Under the pieces are notes generated by a model. The model worked only from the letters and a program-made list of their open reading frames with translations. It had not been told where the DNA came from and made no database searches. Both the position numbers and the translations under genes were made by a program. A DNA stretch of 64,000 nucleotides from an uncultured Pelagibacteraceae bacterium (GTDB taxonomy: Bacteria; Pseudomonadota; Alphaproteobacteria; Pelagibacterales; Pelagibacteraceae). The stretch is from NCBI GenBank assembly GCA_902557215.1, contig CACDZM010000006.1:1-64000 (forward strand). The letters are read 5' to 3'. Shown here piece after piece: positions 52,726 through 63,009 of the stretch (position 1 is the stretch's first letter; each line of letters begins with the position of its first letter).

Positions 52726-54087
52726 ATGAATCAAGATATATTCTTATCTAATAGTTTAGGAAATAAAAAAGAAAAATTTAATCCGATTGATCCAAAAAAT
52801 ATTGGAATGTATGTTTGTGGTCCTACTGTTTATGATGATCCACATATTGGAAATGCAAGACCTTTAATAGTTTTTGATATTTTATTTAAGGTATTAAAAT
52901 GCAAGTACGGACATAAATCTGTTACCTACGTGCGTAATATTACAGATATTGACGATAAAATTATCAAGTCATCTGAAGAAAAAAAAATTTCTATAACTGA
53001 ATTGACTACTAATGTTACAAAAAAGTTTCATGAGGATTGTAATTATTTAAATTGTGAACCTCCAACTTATGAACCTAAGGCTACAGAAAATATTGAATTA
53101 ATGATTGATATGATAAATGAATTAATCAAAGGTCAATTTGCCTATGAAAATGAAAAACATGTATATTTTAAGGTGAAAAAATTTGAGGATTATGGGAAGC
53201 TATCAAATAAAAATATTGATGATTTGATTGCAGGTTCAAGAATCGAACCATCAGATAAAAAGCAAAGTCCAGAGGACTTTGTATTATGGAAACCATCCAT
53301 AAATAATGAGCCTTCATGGGATTCGCCCTGGGGCAAGGGAAGACCGGGTTGGCATTTAGAATGTTCAGCAATGTCAAAAAAATATCTTGGAAATACGTTT
53401 GACATTCATGGTGGGGGTAGAGACTTAATATTTCCACATCATGAAAATGAGATAGCACAGTCGGTATGCGCCAATAAAACAAAAAAATTTGCAAATTATT
53501 GGGTGCATAATAATTTCATCACAATGTCAAAAGAAAAAATGGCTAAATCACAAGGAAATATTTTAAAGATAAGTGAGTTTAAAAAAAGATTTAATGGTCA
53601 AGTTTTAAGGCTGGCATTAATTAGCTCTCATTATAGTCAGCCTCTCGACTGGAACGAAAAACTTATGGATAATTGTGAAAAAACTATTAACAAATGGTAT
53701 AATTGTTATACGCCCGTTAAAGAAAAGATTTTGATAGAAGATGATGACTTAAAACCCTTGTACGATGACCTAAATACACCAGGATATATTGCTGTATTAC
53801 ATAAACTTTATGATAAAGCTAAAGATGGTAATCAAGAAAAAAAACAAAAATTTACAACTGCTTGTAAATTTATTGGTCTATTGTGTCAGTCTAAAGAGGA
53901 ATGGGATAATTTTAAGAAACAAAATTTAAAACTTTCTGAAAAAGATATTTTAAAAAAAATTGAAGAAAGAAATCTAGCGAGAGATAATAAAGATTATGAA
54001 TTAGCTGATAAAATTAGAAATAATCTTTTAGATAAAGGTGTTTTAATAGAAGATAAAGATGGTAAAACACTGTGGAAAATTAAATGA
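52726..54087 (+). CDS. cysS: Cysteinyl-tRNA synthetase
   Basis: A 453-residue class I synthetase. The HIGH motif reads DPHIGNARPL near residue 40, and the KMSKS loop reads EKMAKSQGN near 271, an acceptable variant. The zinc-site segments MYVCGPTVYDD and GWHLECSAMS with HGGGRDLIFPHHENEIAQS are complete. It charges tRNA-Cys. Its stop overlaps the cimA start by 4 bp (ATGA). Confidence 0.97.
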   Translation: MNQDIFLSNSLGNKKEKFNPIDPKNIGMYVCGPTVYDDPHIGNARPLIVFDILFKVLKCKYGHKSVTYVRNITDIDDKIIKSSEEKKISITELTTNVTKKFHEDCNYLNCEPPTYEPKATENIELMIDMINELIKGQFAYENEKHVYFKVKKFEDYGKLSNKNIDDLIAGSRIEPSDKKQSPEDFVLWKPSINNEPSWDSPWGKGRPGWHLECSAMSKKYLGNTFDIHGGGRDLIFPHHENEIAQSVCANKTKKFANYWVHNNFITMSKEKMAKSQGNILKISEFKKRFNGQVLRLALISSHYSQPLDWNEKLMDNCEKTINKWYNCYTPVKEKILIEDDDLKPLYDDLNTPGYIAVLHKLYDKAKDGNQEKKQKFTTACKFIGLLCQSKEEWDNFKKQNLKLSEKDILKKIEERNLARDNKDYELADKIRNNLLDKGVLIEDKDGKTLWKIK

Positions 54088-55685
54088 GTAAAGAAAGATT
54101 ATACATATTTGACACAACACTTAGAGATGGAGCGCAAACTCAAGGTGTGCATTTTTCAATTGATGAAAAAGCAAAAATTGCACATGCTTTAGATGATCTT
54201 GGTGTAGATTACATTGAAGGAGGTTGGCCAGGTGCTAATCCGTCTGATACGGAATTTTTTCAGAAAGGTTTAGATTTAAAGAACTCTACTTTTACCGCTT
54301 TTGGAATGACAAAAAAAGCGGGACGAAGTGCTGAAAATGATCCAGGTTTGTCAGCAATTTTAAATTCTAATACTAAATCTGTTTGTTTAGTTGGAAAGTC
54401 TTGGGATTTTCATGTCGATGTTGCATTAGGAATATCTAAAGAGGAAAATTTAGAAAACATTAAAGAAACAACAAAGCATTTTGTAAAAAACAATAAAGAG
54501 TTCATGTTTGATGCAGAACATTTTTTTGATGGCTATAAGGCAAACCCCGAATATGCTTTAGCTTGTATCAAAGCTGCTTATGATAACGGAGCTAAATGGA
54601 TAATTCTATGTGATACTAATGGCGGCACACTTCCTCATGAAGTAACTAAGATAGTAAAAGAAGTTTCTGAAAACATACCTGGTGAAAATTTAGGTATTCA
54701 TGCACATAATGATACTGGTAACGCTGTTGCAAACTCAATAGCAGCTGTTTTATCTGGAGCGAGACAAATCCAAGGCACTATAAATGGCTTAGGTGAAAGA
54801 TGCGGTAATGCTAATTTAATGTCTATTATTCCAACTTTTCATCTTAAGAAAGAGTTATCAGATAAATTTGAAATAAGTATTAAAGAAAAAAATATCAAAC
54901 ATATTACACAATGTTCAAGGTTGCTTGATGAGATACTTAATAGAAAACCAAATAAACATTTACCATATGTGGGTGCTGCAGCGTTTTCACATAAAGGCGG
55001 TTTACATGTATCTGCTGTTCAAAAAGATCCTAAAACTTATGAGCACATAAATCCTGAAGAAGTTGGTAATAACAGAAATATAGTTGTTTCTGATCAGTCA
55101 GGTAAATCGAATATCCTGTCTAGACTTAAAACTATTGGAATCGATATTAAGGAAAATGATCCTAAAGTTAAAAAACTATTAGAAGAAGTTAAAGATAGAG
55201 AGTTCATTGGTTACAGTTATGATGGAGCCGATGCATCTTTTGAGTTACTGGCCAGAAGAGTAATAGGAGAAATTCCAAGATATATCTCAATAAAAGAATA
55301 CGACGTTTCAGTTTCAAAAAACGATCAAGATAAAATAGTTTCTAAAGCAAAAGCAAAATTGGAAGTTGATGGTGAACAAATAGTCTGTGAAGGTGAAGGT
55401 AATGGACCCGTACATGCTTTAGACAACGCTATAAGAAATAACGTTACTAAGTTAGAAAAATATTCTGAATATTTAAAAGACTTAAAACTAGTCGACTATA
55501 AGGTAAGAATTTTAAATACAGGAACTGAAGCTACCACAAGAGTATCGATTGAAAGCACAGACTCTCAAGGAAAAAATTGGTTTACTATTGGCGTATCTCC
55601 GAACATAATTGATGCATCATTTAAAGCTCTTATCGATAGTTTAGATTTCAAATTATTTAAGGATAAAGCGCCTGCAAGTAAATAA
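54084..55685 (+). CDS. cimA: (R)-citramalate synthase
   Basis: A 533-residue protein of the LeuA/CimA family. FDTTLRDGAQTQGVHFSIDEK at residues 9-29 and GIHAHNDTGNAVANSIAAV are the metal- and substrate-binding blocks. The C-terminal LeuA dimer/regulatory domain follows from about residue 400. Length and the THGV-like TQGV motif favour citramalate synthase over isopropylmalate synthase. It makes (R)-citramalate from pyruvate and acetyl-CoA, a threonine-independent route to isoleucine. Coupled to cysS, followed directly by DUF1989. Confidence 0.9.
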   Translation: MSKERLYIFDTTLRDGAQTQGVHFSIDEKAKIAHALDDLGVDYIEGGWPGANPSDTEFFQKGLDLKNSTFTAFGMTKKAGRSAENDPGLSAILNSNTKSVCLVGKSWDFHVDVALGISKEENLENIKETTKHFVKNNKEFMFDAEHFFDGYKANPEYALACIKAAYDNGAKWIILCDTNGGTLPHEVTKIVKEVSENIPGENLGIHAHNDTGNAVANSIAAVLSGARQIQGTINGLGERCGNANLMSIIPTFHLKKELSDKFEISIKEKNIKHITQCSRLLDEILNRKPNKHLPYVGAAAFSHKGGLHVSAVQKDPKTYEHINPEEVGNNRNIVVSDQSGKSNILSRLKTIGIDIKENDPKVKKLLEEVKDREFIGYSYDGADASFELLARRVIGEIPRYISIKEYDVSVSKNDQDKIVSKAKAKLEVDGEQIVCEGEGNGPVHALDNAIRNNVTKLEKYSEYLKDLKLVDYKVRILNTGTEATTRVSIESTDSQGKNWFTIGVSPNIIDASFKALIDSLDFKLFKDKAPASK

Positions 55686-56546
55686 ATGAAAATTAAGAAG
55701 TTCTCTAAGAAACCTTCTGACTTCGAAAGTAGGGTAGGAGCAGATCCCGTCGTTTGTTATCCAAATGAAAATATAAATAATAATCTTGAAATATTACATG
55801 AAGCGAGAAAACATATTAAACAAATTGATGAAGTTATAGTCCCTCCAAGAGATGCCAGAACTTTTAATGTCAAATCAGGTAATTTTTTTAGAATTGAAAG
55901 TATTGAAGGACCACAAGTTGGAGATTTAAACTTATTTCAAGCTGATAATTTAAATGAAAAGTTTTATTCTGGAAAAACTAGAGCTCTATATGGAACACAT
56001 GTTTCAGTTGGAGATAGAATGTTCAGCAGCTTCCCATATTTAAGATCATTGGCTACAATTACGTGGGATACATTAGATTGGTATGGTTACGATAAAGATG
56101 GGGGCTCAGTTCACGATGTTATTGGCACTAGATGCGATCCTTACACATATAAGCTAACATCAAATAACGATTACCATTATTGTTGCCATTCAAACTTAAC
56201 TAGAGCTTTAGTTAAGGAGAAAAATTTCAAATTAGATGACGCAGAAAAAATTGTACACGATGTATTAAATGTATTTATGCTTACTGGTTTTACCAATGAC
56301 ACTAAACAATATTTTATGAAATCCAGCCCGGTAAGACCTGGTGATTATTTAGAATTTTTTGCAGACACAGATTTATTAGGAGCCTTATCTGCTTGCCCGG
56401 GTGGAGACTGTGGATCAGAACATTCATCTGATGTAGCAAAATGTTATCCATTAAAGGTTTCTATATGGGATGTTGACCAAAAATTTTTAAAAGAAATTAA
56501 TCCATCTAAATTGTCTAATTATGATAGAAATCACGGGATCAAGTAA
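55686..56546 (+). CDS. DUF1989 family protein (urea-carboxylase-associated type)
   Basis: A 286-residue protein. DUF1989 features: PPRDARTFNVKSGNFFRIESIEGPQVGDLN near residue 57, GTHVSVGDRMFSS, the HDVIGTRCDPY block and ALSACPGGDCGSEHS near the C-terminus. The Cys/His pattern suggests a metal site. Members include the two subunits of carboxyguanidine deiminase, linked to guanidine use, but no urea or guanidine carboxylase gene is nearby. Its position, with no gaps between cimA and trmJ, makes it co-transcribed. Function unknown. Confidence 0.87.
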   Translation: MKIKKFSKKPSDFESRVGADPVVCYPNENINNNLEILHEARKHIKQIDEVIVPPRDARTFNVKSGNFFRIESIEGPQVGDLNLFQADNLNEKFYSGKTRALYGTHVSVGDRMFSSFPYLRSLATITWDTLDWYGYDKDGGSVHDVIGTRCDPYTYKLTSNNDYHYCCHSNLTRALVKEKNFKLDDAEKIVHDVLNVFMLTGFTNDTKQYFMKSSPVRPGDYLEFFADTDLLGALSACPGGDCGSEHSSDVAKCYPLKVSIWDVDQKFLKEINPSKLSNYDRNHGIK

Positions 56547-57263
56547 ATGAAAAAAAATAAAGTTACATTTATTTTACACAAACCTCAGCTTTCAGAAAAT
56601 ATTGGTGCTTGCGCAAGAGCATTAAAGAATTTTAATTTTCAAAAGCTCTATCTGATTGATCCAAAACCTATTTTTCCTAATGATAAGATATTAGCAACAT
56701 CCGTAGGGGCAAAAGATATTATAAAAAAAAGTAAAGTATTTAATAATTTAGAAAGTTCCTTAGGAGATATCGATATATTGATTGCTACATCTGCAAGATT
56801 TAGAAACAAAAATGTGAAACATATTAATCTTGAGGGTTTAAAAAAGATAGATTTTAGAAAAAAAATTGGATTTTTATTTGGCTCAGAAGCATCAGGTTTA
56901 TCAAATAGAGAGATTAGTTATGCAAATTACACCTTACAAATTCCTACAAATCCTGAATTCAAATCATTAAATCTCTCTCACAGCCTAATTATTATTGCCC
57001 AGATAGTTTCAAGTATTTTTAAAATAAAGACAAAACCTTTCCAAAAGTCAAAAAAAATTAAATTCGCCTCAAAAAAAGAAATTCAATCTATGATCAATCT
57101 TTGTATTGCTAATTTGGAAAATATTGATTTTTTTAAACCTAAAGAAAAGAAACCTATAATGTTACAAAATTTAAGAAATATTTTTTATAAAATGGAATTA
57201 TCAGATAAAGAAACACGTATTTTATCAAGTGTATTTGCAAGTCTTGGTAAAAACGCTGATTGA
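56547..57263 (+). CDS. trmJ: tRNA/rRNA methyltransferase, TrmJ (SpoU) family
   Basis: A 238-residue SPOUT methyltransferase. The N-terminal FILHKPQLSENIGACARALKNFNF and the knot motifs LFGSEASGLSNREISYANYTLQIPTNPEF-SLNLSHS are typical of TrmJ (2'-O-methylation at tRNA position 32). The DUF1989 stop is immediately followed by its ATG. It lies ahead of rpsD, consistent with a translation-related grouping. Confidence 0.9.
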   Translation: MKKNKVTFILHKPQLSENIGACARALKNFNFQKLYLIDPKPIFPNDKILATSVGAKDIIKKSKVFNNLESSLGDIDILIATSARFRNKNVKHINLEGLKKIDFRKKIGFLFGSEASGLSNREISYANYTLQIPTNPEFKSLNLSHSLIIIAQIVSSIFKIKTKPFQKSKKIKFASKKEIQSMINLCIANLENIDFFKPKEKKPIMLQNLRNIFYKMELSDKETRILSSVFASLGKNAD

Positions 57264-57299
57264 CAAAATAATGAGTAAGTTTATAAGACCTTCTACTAA

Positions 57300-57917
57300 A
57301 TGACAAAAAGATTAAACTCTAAACATAAAATTGATAGAAGATTAAAAGTCAACTTATGGGGAAGACCTAAAAGTCCCTTTAACACAAGAGCATATGGCCC
57401 AGGTCAACATGGCCAAACAAAAACTTCAAAGCCCTCGGATTATGGAATTCAATTACAAGCTAAACAAAAACTTAAAGCGTATTATGGTAATATTAATGAG
57501 AGACAATTTAGAAATATTTATAAAAAAGCAAGTATGCAAAGAGGTGATACCGGTGAAAATTTGATAGGTTTATTAGAAAGAAGATTAGATGCAATTATTT
57601 ACAGAGCAAAATTTGCAACTACTATTTTTTCTGCGAGACAACTAATTAATCACGGTCATGTTAAGGTCAACGGTAAAAGAGTAAACATTTCTAGTTACTT
57701 AGTAAAAGAGGAAGACTCAATTGAAATTAAGGATAAATCAAAACAGCTGGCTATTATAGATATAGCTATGGCAAATAAAGAAAGAGAAATCCCAGAGTAT
57801 ATTCAAATGGATGAAAAAAATAAAAAACTTAAATTTGTAAGAGTCCCTAAATTTGAAGAGGTTCCTTATCCAATAGTTATGGAGCCAAATTTAGTAATTG
57901 AATATTATTCTAGATAA
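57300..57917 (+). CDS. rpsD: 30S ribosomal protein S4
   Basis: A 205-residue S4. [21 protein letters not shown] and [21 protein letters not shown] are conserved throughout bacteria, and the S4 RNA-binding domain is at [24 protein letters not shown]. It is a primary binder of 16S rRNA. A 10-codon ORF ending in ATGA overlaps its start (57271-57303). S4 lies outside the alpha operon here, as in other alphaproteobacteria. Confidence 0.98.
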   Translation: MTKRLNSKHKIDRRLKVNLWGRPKSPFNTRAYGPGQHGQTKTSKPSDYGIQLQAKQKLKAYYGNINERQFRNIYKKASMQRGDTGENLIGLLERRLDAIIYRAKFATTIFSARQLINHGHVKVNGKRVNISSYLVKEEDSIEIKDKSKQLAIIDIAMANKEREIPEYIQMDEKNKKLKFVRVPKFEEVPYPIVMEPNLVIEYYSR

Positions 57918-57921
57918 TATC

Positions 57922-58539
57922 TTGATAAGAAGATCCTCAAAAAAATTTATAGATAATCTTTTAAAAAAAAACCAAACTTGGAAAGTATTGGATATAGGTT
58001 GTGGTTATTCAGCACACAAAAATGCTTCTGTAATTTGTGACATTCAAGATTTATCAAATTTTTATGATAATAAAAATTTTATAAGATTAGAAAATAATAT
58101 TTTGCCGTTTAAAGATAAAGAATTTGATTTTGTAATAGCCTCACATGTTATTGAACATGTTAAAGATGTAAAAACTTTTTTAAGTGAGTTAGAAAGAGTA
58201 TCCAACAAAGGCTACATTGAGTTACCTACAATACTAGAGGATAATTTAGTGTTTGAAAATAAAAATGATCATATTTGGCACACTGAATTTGATGATGATG
58301 AAAAAAAAATAAATATATCAAATAAATTACAATATATCGAACCGGTACTTACTGTCTCCTCTTCAAAAAATTTTATGAAAGTTTTCAGACAAAGCTTAAT
58401 TTTAGAACTTTATTGGGAAAACTCAATTGAATATGATTTAAACCAAAAGATGCACGATGAAGTTTATAAAATATCAAGAGTAGTATTACTAAGAAAATTT
58501 ATTTCTAAGATTTTTAGAAATTTTTTGAGAAAAAATTAA
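57922..58539 (+). CDS. SAM-dependent methyltransferase (Methyltransf_11 type)
   Basis: A protein of about 205 residues with the SAM-binding motif WKVLDIGCGYSAHKN near the start and FDFVIASHVIEHVKDVKTFL, the usual motif IV region. No ATG lies upstream of these motifs: the choices are TTG at 57898 (inside rpsD) or TTG at 57922, four bases after the rpsD stop. I list the latter, but the start is uncertain. The end overlaps the glutaredoxin gene by 4 bp. Substrate unknown. Confidence 0.72.
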   Translation: MIRRSSKKFIDNLLKKNQTWKVLDIGCGYSAHKNASVICDIQDLSNFYDNKNFIRLENNILPFKDKEFDFVIASHVIEHVKDVKTFLSELERVSNKGYIELPTILEDNLVFENKNDHIWHTEFDDDEKKINISNKLQYIEPVLTVSSSKNFMKVFRQSLILELYWENSIEYDLNQKMHDEVYKISRVVLLRKFISKIFRNFLRKN

Positions 58540-58874
58540 TTTTTAGGTTTAAAACTTATATTTTTATTCTTAAACAGTTTTGTTAATTCGCCATTTTCAT
58601 ACATTTCTTTTATGATATCACATCCACCTACAAACTCTTTTTTTATATATAATTGTGGAATAGTTGGCCAATCACTATAAATTTTAATACCTTCACGAAT
58701 TTTTTGATTTTCTAAAACATCCACACCTTGAAAATTTACATCTAGAATTTTAAGTATGTTTGATACTGCCATTGAAAATCCACATTGAGGAGCGTCAGGA
58801 GTTCCTTTCATAAACAAGCAAACTTCATTATTATCTATATGTTTTTGTATCAAAGATTTTATTTGTTCATCCAT
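58536..58874 (-). CDS. grxD: Monothiol glutaredoxin (Grx4/Grx5 type)
   Basis: A 112-residue monothiol glutaredoxin with the CGFS motif in KGTPDAPQCGFSMAV near residue 32, then WPTIPQLYIKKEFVGGCDIIKEMY, which binds glutathione. Such proteins hold a [2Fe-2S] cluster and act in Fe-S assembly or iron sensing. It is paired with bolA, its known partner, whose stop shares a base with its start. Confidence 0.95.
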   Translation of the reverse strand: MDEQIKSLIQKHIDNNEVCLFMKGTPDAPQCGFSMAVSNILKILDVNFQGVDVLENQKIREGIKIYSDWPTIPQLYIKKEFVGGCDIIKEMYENGELTKLFKNKNISFKPKN

Positions 58875-59104
58875 TATTGTTCCTTTGTTTTAAGGGCTAA
58901 AGCATGCAACTCATTTCCCATCTTACCTTTGAGAGAGTTATATACCATTTTGTGTTGCTCAATCTTACTTTTACCAGAAAATTTGGACGATGTAATAGTA
59001 GCTGAGTAATGATTGCCATCTCCAGCCAAATCTTGTATTTCAACAGTTGCATCTGAGAAGGCTTCTTTTATTAACTTTTCAATTTCTTTTAAATCCATTG
59101 CCAT
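58874..59104 (-). CDS. bolA: BolA family protein
   Basis: A 76-residue BolA of the short type. DATVEIQDLAGDGNHYSATITSSKFSGKSKIEQHKMVY contains the conserved histidines thought to ligate a shared [2Fe-2S] cluster. The C-terminal MGNELHALALKT is also typical. It forms a complex with monothiol glutaredoxin for Fe-S trafficking. It follows purL by 4 bp, so it may be on the purine transcript. Confidence 0.93.
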   Translation of the reverse strand: MAMDLKEIEKLIKEAFSDATVEIQDLAGDGNHYSATITSSKFSGKSKIEQHKMVYNSLKGKMGNELHALALKTKEQ

Positions 59105-59108
59105 TTTA

Positions 59109-61298
59109 CTAACTCATAAAGTTATTTAACCAATTATTATTGTATGACTTTAATTCGTCAACTGGAACAATTGTCTTTTCATTAAAACTTATTGATTTTC
59201 CAACCAATGTACCAATTTTATCATAATGCACTGCATTTTTTTGCAGAACACTGGTTACTTTTTTTAAATCAGATTTTAAAATTTCTATAATATATCTACC
59301 TTGGTCTTCACAAAAGAAGTATTCAAATTCACTTAATAACGAACGAGGTTTCTTAATTTCAATCCCTATATTTCCTGCAATGCACATTTTTGAAATCCCC
59401 ACTAAAATACCTCCTAAAGATACATCATGTGCACTCTTAATATAGTTTCCCTCTATCAGCTTTAAAATAGTTTCGCCGTTATTTTTTTCATTAAATAAGT
59501 TTATCTCTGGAGGTGGACCATTTTTTTCATCTAAAATTGTTCTAGCAAATAAACTTTGATCTAAATGACCTTCTGTTTTACCTATGACCAAAACCAGATT
59601 TCCCTCACTTTTAAAATTCATCGTAATCATTTTAGTGTAATCTTTTATTAATCCCACGCCACCTATTACAGGAGTTGGTTTAATTCCAACCTCTTTCGTT
59701 TGATTGTAAAAAGAAACATTTCCTGAGACCACAGGAAAAGCTAAGTATTTTGAAGCCTCGCCAATACCTTCAACGCATTCGACAAACTCACCCATATTTT
59801 CCTCTTTTTCAGGGCTTCCAAAATTAAGACAATTTGTAATTGCCACAGGTTTAGCCCCAACAGAAATTAAGTTTCTCCAACTTTCGCACACTATTTGTTT
59901 TCCACCAGTAAGTGGATGAGCCCAACAATAAACTGCAGAAGAGTCTACAGCTGCGGCGACGGCTTTGTTTGTTCCATGAACTCTAACAACACCAGAATTA
60001 CCCCCAGGTTTTTGAATTGTATCACCCATTACAGTGTGATCATATTGTTCCCATATCCATTTTTTGCTACATACATTTGGATTTGATATCATCTTTTTTA
60101 AAACATCTAAAATTTTTAAATTTTTAAGGTCTTTTTTTTGAATTTTATTTTTTTTTGGTAATTTTGTTTTTTTCCATTTACGATCATACATTGGGGAATT
60201 TTCTACTAGTATATTAATAGGTATTTTTGCCACTTGTTCTGAGTTAAAAAATAGTTCTATATCTTTTGTATTTGTAGTTTTTCCAATAACTGCAAAATCT
60301 AAACCCCATTTATCAAATATTTTTTTGGCTAAATTTTCTTTTCCATTTTCTAATACAATTAGCATTCTTTCCTGGCTCTCAGATAACATGATTTCATACG
60401 GTGTCATTTTGGTTTCTCTACACGGAACTTTATCTAAATTAATTTCAATTCCTAATTTACCCTTAGACGCCATTTCAATACTAGATGATGTCAATCCAGC
60501 AGCCCCCATGTCTTGAATAGCTATTATAGAGTCTCCCGCCATTAGTTCTAAGCAAGCTTCTAATAAAAGTTTTTCTGTGAACGGGTCTCCCACTTGCACG
60601 GTAGGTTTTTTTTCCTCAATTTTATCATCAAAGCTAGCTGATGCCATACTAGCACCGTGAATTCCATCTCTTCCAGTTTTAGAACCGACATATATCACAG
60701 GCTTATTAAGCCCTGCCGCCTTAGAATAAAATATTTTATTTTTTTTAACCAATCCTAAAGTCATTGCATTAACTAAAATGTTTCCATTATAAGATCTATC
60801 AAAGCAAGTTTGACCTCCTATAGTAGGAACACCCATGCAATTACCATATCCTCCTATTCCATGAACTACACCTCTTAATAAGTTTTTAGTTTTTTTATGT
60901 TGTGTAGATCCAAAGTGAATAGAGTTTAAGTTTGCAATTGGTCTTGCTCCCATTGTAAATACATCTCTCATTATTCCCCCTACGCCAGTTGCTGCTCCTT
61001 GATAAGGCTCAATGAAAGAGGGATGATTATGACTTTCAATTTTGAAAACAATTGCATCCCCATCTTCGATGTCAATTACCCCAGCGTTTTCACCAGGTCC
61101 CTGAATAACTTTTTTTCCTTTAGTGGGTAATTTCTTTAAATGAAGTCTAGAAGATTTATACGAGCAATGCTCGTTCCACATGGCTGAAAATATGCCAAGT
61201 TCTGTAAGATTGGGAGTTCTTTTAAGTAATTCACAAATAAGTTTGTATTCTTCAACTTTAAGTCCATGTTCTACTGCTAATTTTTCATTAACTTGCAT
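59109..61298 (-). CDS. purL: Phosphoribosylformylglycinamidine synthase, PurL subunit (small type)
   Basis: A 729-residue PurL of the three-subunit type. [17 protein letters not shown] near residue 40, the [29 protein letters not shown] block and a second ATP-binding half ([15 protein letters not shown], then HDVSLGGIL) are diagnostic. With PurQ and PurS it converts FGAR to FGAM. Its start shares a base with the purQ stop. Confidence 0.97.
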   Translation of the reverse strand: MQVNEKLAVEHGLKVEEYKLICELLKRTPNLTELGIFSAMWNEHCSYKSSRLHLKKLPTKGKKVIQGPGENAGVIDIEDGDAIVFKIESHNHPSFIEPYQGAATGVGGIMRDVFTMGARPIANLNSIHFGSTQHKKTKNLLRGVVHGIGGYGNCMGVPTIGGQTCFDRSYNGNILVNAMTLGLVKKNKIFYSKAAGLNKPVIYVGSKTGRDGIHGASMASASFDDKIEEKKPTVQVGDPFTEKLLLEACLELMAGDSIIAIQDMGAAGLTSSSIEMASKGKLGIEINLDKVPCRETKMTPYEIMLSESQERMLIVLENGKENLAKKIFDKWGLDFAVIGKTTNTKDIELFFNSEQVAKIPINILVENSPMYDRKWKKTKLPKKNKIQKKDLKNLKILDVLKKMISNPNVCSKKWIWEQYDHTVMGDTIQKPGGNSGVVRVHGTNKAVAAAVDSSAVYCWAHPLTGGKQIVCESWRNLISVGAKPVAITNCLNFGSPEKEENMGEFVECVEGIGEASKYLAFPVVSGNVSFYNQTKEVGIKPTPVIGGVGLIKDYTKMITMNFKSEGNLVLVIGKTEGHLDQSLFARTILDEKNGPPPEINLFNEKNNGETILKLIEGNYIKSAHDVSLGGILVGISKMCIAGNIGIEIKKPRSLLSEFEYFFCEDQGRYIIEILKSDLKKVTSVLQKNAVHYDKIGTLVGKSISFNEKTIVPVDELKSYNNNWLNNFMS

Positions 61299-61981
61299 TA
61301 TTTAATATTATTGAGAAGGTTTTTAAAAAATAATGAACCATCTTCACCAGATAAACAACTATCAATCATTCGCTCAGGGTGAGGCATCATTCCTAATACA
61401 TTTTTTTCTTTATTTAAAATTCCAGCAATATTTTTAATTGAGCCATTTGGATTAAATTCTTCCTCTATTTTGCCATCATTATTACAATAGTGGATTGCTA
61501 CCTGATTATTATCTTTAATTTCTTTTAATTGGTCGTCAGTACAAAAATAGTTTCCCTCGTTATGTGCAATGTGAAGTTCAAAAATATCTTTTTCAAGATT
61601 TTTGAAGTAAGGATTGTCTTTATTGTCAATTTTTACAAATACGTTCTTACAAATAAATTCTAAATATTTATTTCTTAATAAAACTCCTGGAACCAGACCA
61701 GCTTCCACTAATATTTGAAAACCATTGCAAATACCCATTACTAAACCTCCTGATTTAGCAAAATTAATTACTGATTGCATAATTTTAGATTTAGAAGCAA
61801 CACTACCACAACGCAGGTAATCTCCATATGAGAACCCACCTGGTAAAACAACTAAATCACTTTTAGGTAGTTCATTATCGTTATGCCAAATCATTTTATT
61901 TTTAAAACCAAACTTTTTTAAAGCAACATCCATATCTCTATCGCAATTTGAACCAGGAAAGGTAATTACTGATGATTTCAT
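61298..61981 (-). CDS. purQ: Phosphoribosylformylglycinamidine synthase, PurQ glutaminase subunit
   Basis: A 227-residue class I glutaminase. The opening [16 protein letters not shown], the nucleophile elbow [19 protein letters not shown] (Cys near residue 84) and the terminal MMPHPERM supply the catalytic Cys and His. It supplies ammonia to PurL. Three bp separate it from purS. Minus-strand purine operon. Confidence 0.97.
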   Translation of the reverse strand: MKSSVITFPGSNCDRDMDVALKKFGFKNKMIWHNDNELPKSDLVVLPGGFSYGDYLRCGSVASKSKIMQSVINFAKSGGLVMGICNGFQILVEAGLVPGVLLRNKYLEFICKNVFVKIDNKDNPYFKNLEKDIFELHIAHNEGNYFCTDDQLKEIKDNNQVAIHYCNNDGKIEEEFNPNGSIKNIAGILNKEKNVLGMMPHPERMIDSCLSGEDGSLFFKNLLNNIK

Positions 61982-61984
61982 TAA

Positions 61985-62227
61985 TTATTGTATCTCAATA
62001 ATTTTATAATTTTCAATGACAAGATTAGCCAAAAGTTTTTCACACATATCTTCTACAATCTCTTTAGCTTTTTTTGGATCATTTTCGTTAACATCAATTT
62101 CAAAATATTTCCCTTGTCTGACTTCATTAACATTTTTAAAATTCATACCTTCCAAAGTTTGATGTATTACTTTTCCTTGGGGATCTAAAACATCTTTTTT
62201 TAATGTTATTATTGCTGATATTTTCAT
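61985..62227 (-). CDS. purS: Phosphoribosylformylglycinamidine synthase, PurS subunit
   Basis: An 80-residue PurS, usual length. [32 protein letters not shown] is the conserved core. It bridges PurL and PurQ in the complex. The start overlaps the purC stop by 4 bp. Its presence agrees with the small-type PurL encoded downstream. Confidence 0.95.
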   Translation of the reverse strand: MKISAIITLKKDVLDPQGKVIHQTLEGMNFKNVNEVRQGKYFEIDVNENDPKKAKEIVEDMCEKLLANLVIENYKIIEIQ

Positions 62228-63009
62228 TTATTTTTTTTCTTTACGGATGATAATTTTGTTACATTCACTGCAGATATATTAGACTGTTCATGCAATATTC
62301 CTAATCTTTTAGCAACTTCAGTGTAAGCAGGTATTAATCCTCCTAAATCTTTTCTAAATCTATCTTTATCGAGTTTTTTGTCAGTTATTGAGTCCCACAA
62401 TCTACAAGTATCTGGACTTATTTCATCAGCTAGAATTATTTCATTTTTTCCATTAACTTTTATTCTTCCAAATTCTAATTTGAAATCAATAAGGTTAATG
62501 CCAACCCCTCTAAACATACCAATCATGAAATCGTTAATTCTTAGTATCATTTTTTTAATTTTATCTATCTCTTTTTTTGATGCCCATTCAAAAGCATAAA
62601 TATGCTCTTCAGCTATCAATGGATCTCCAAGTTTGTCGTCTTTCAAGCAATACTCAATTAAAGGTTCTTTAAGAACAGTTCCATCTTCTATACCAAGTCT
62701 TTTGGTTAACGAACCAGTAGCAACATTTCTGACAACAAATTCGATTGGTAAAATTTCAACCAACTTTATTACTTGTTCACGCATATTCAATCTTTTGACT
62801 AAGTGATTTTTGATTCCTATTTGTGAGAGATTTGAGAGAATATGTTCTGAAATTCTATTATTTAAAACTCCTTTTCCCTCAATTGTAGATTTTTTTTGGT
62901 TATTAAACGCAGTAGCGTCATCTTTAAAATATTGTATCACCAAATTCTTATCTTGTGTTGCATAAATAATCTTTGCTTTACCCTCGTATAATTTTTTTCC
63001 TTTTTTCAT
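62224..63009 (-). CDS. purC: Phosphoribosylaminoimidazole-succinocarboxamide synthase
   Basis: A 261-residue SAICAR synthetase. [32 protein letters not shown] opens the family; [21 protein letters not shown] and [15 protein letters not shown] are the substrate and metal blocks. It joins CAIR (made by PurE/PurK here) with aspartate. Its start shares a base with the purB stop. Confidence 0.97.
   Translation of the reverse strand: MKKGKKLYEGKAKIIYATQDKNLVIQYFKDDATAFNNQKKSTIEGKGVLNNRISEHILSNLSQIGIKNHLVKRLNMREQVIKLVEILPIEFVVRNVATGSLTKRLGIEDGTVLKEPLIEYCLKDDKLGDPLIAEEHIYAFEWASKKEIDKIKKMILRINDFMIGMFRGVGINLIDFKLEFGRIKVNGKNEIILADEISPDTCRLWDSITDKKLDKDRFRKDLGGLIPAYTEVAKRLGILHEQSNISAVNVTKLSSVKKKNK

Noticed and set aside
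53233-53251. tRNA-like GGTTC...GAACC inside cysS
   Set aside because: It is within coding sequence and no acceptor or anticodon stem can be built around it.
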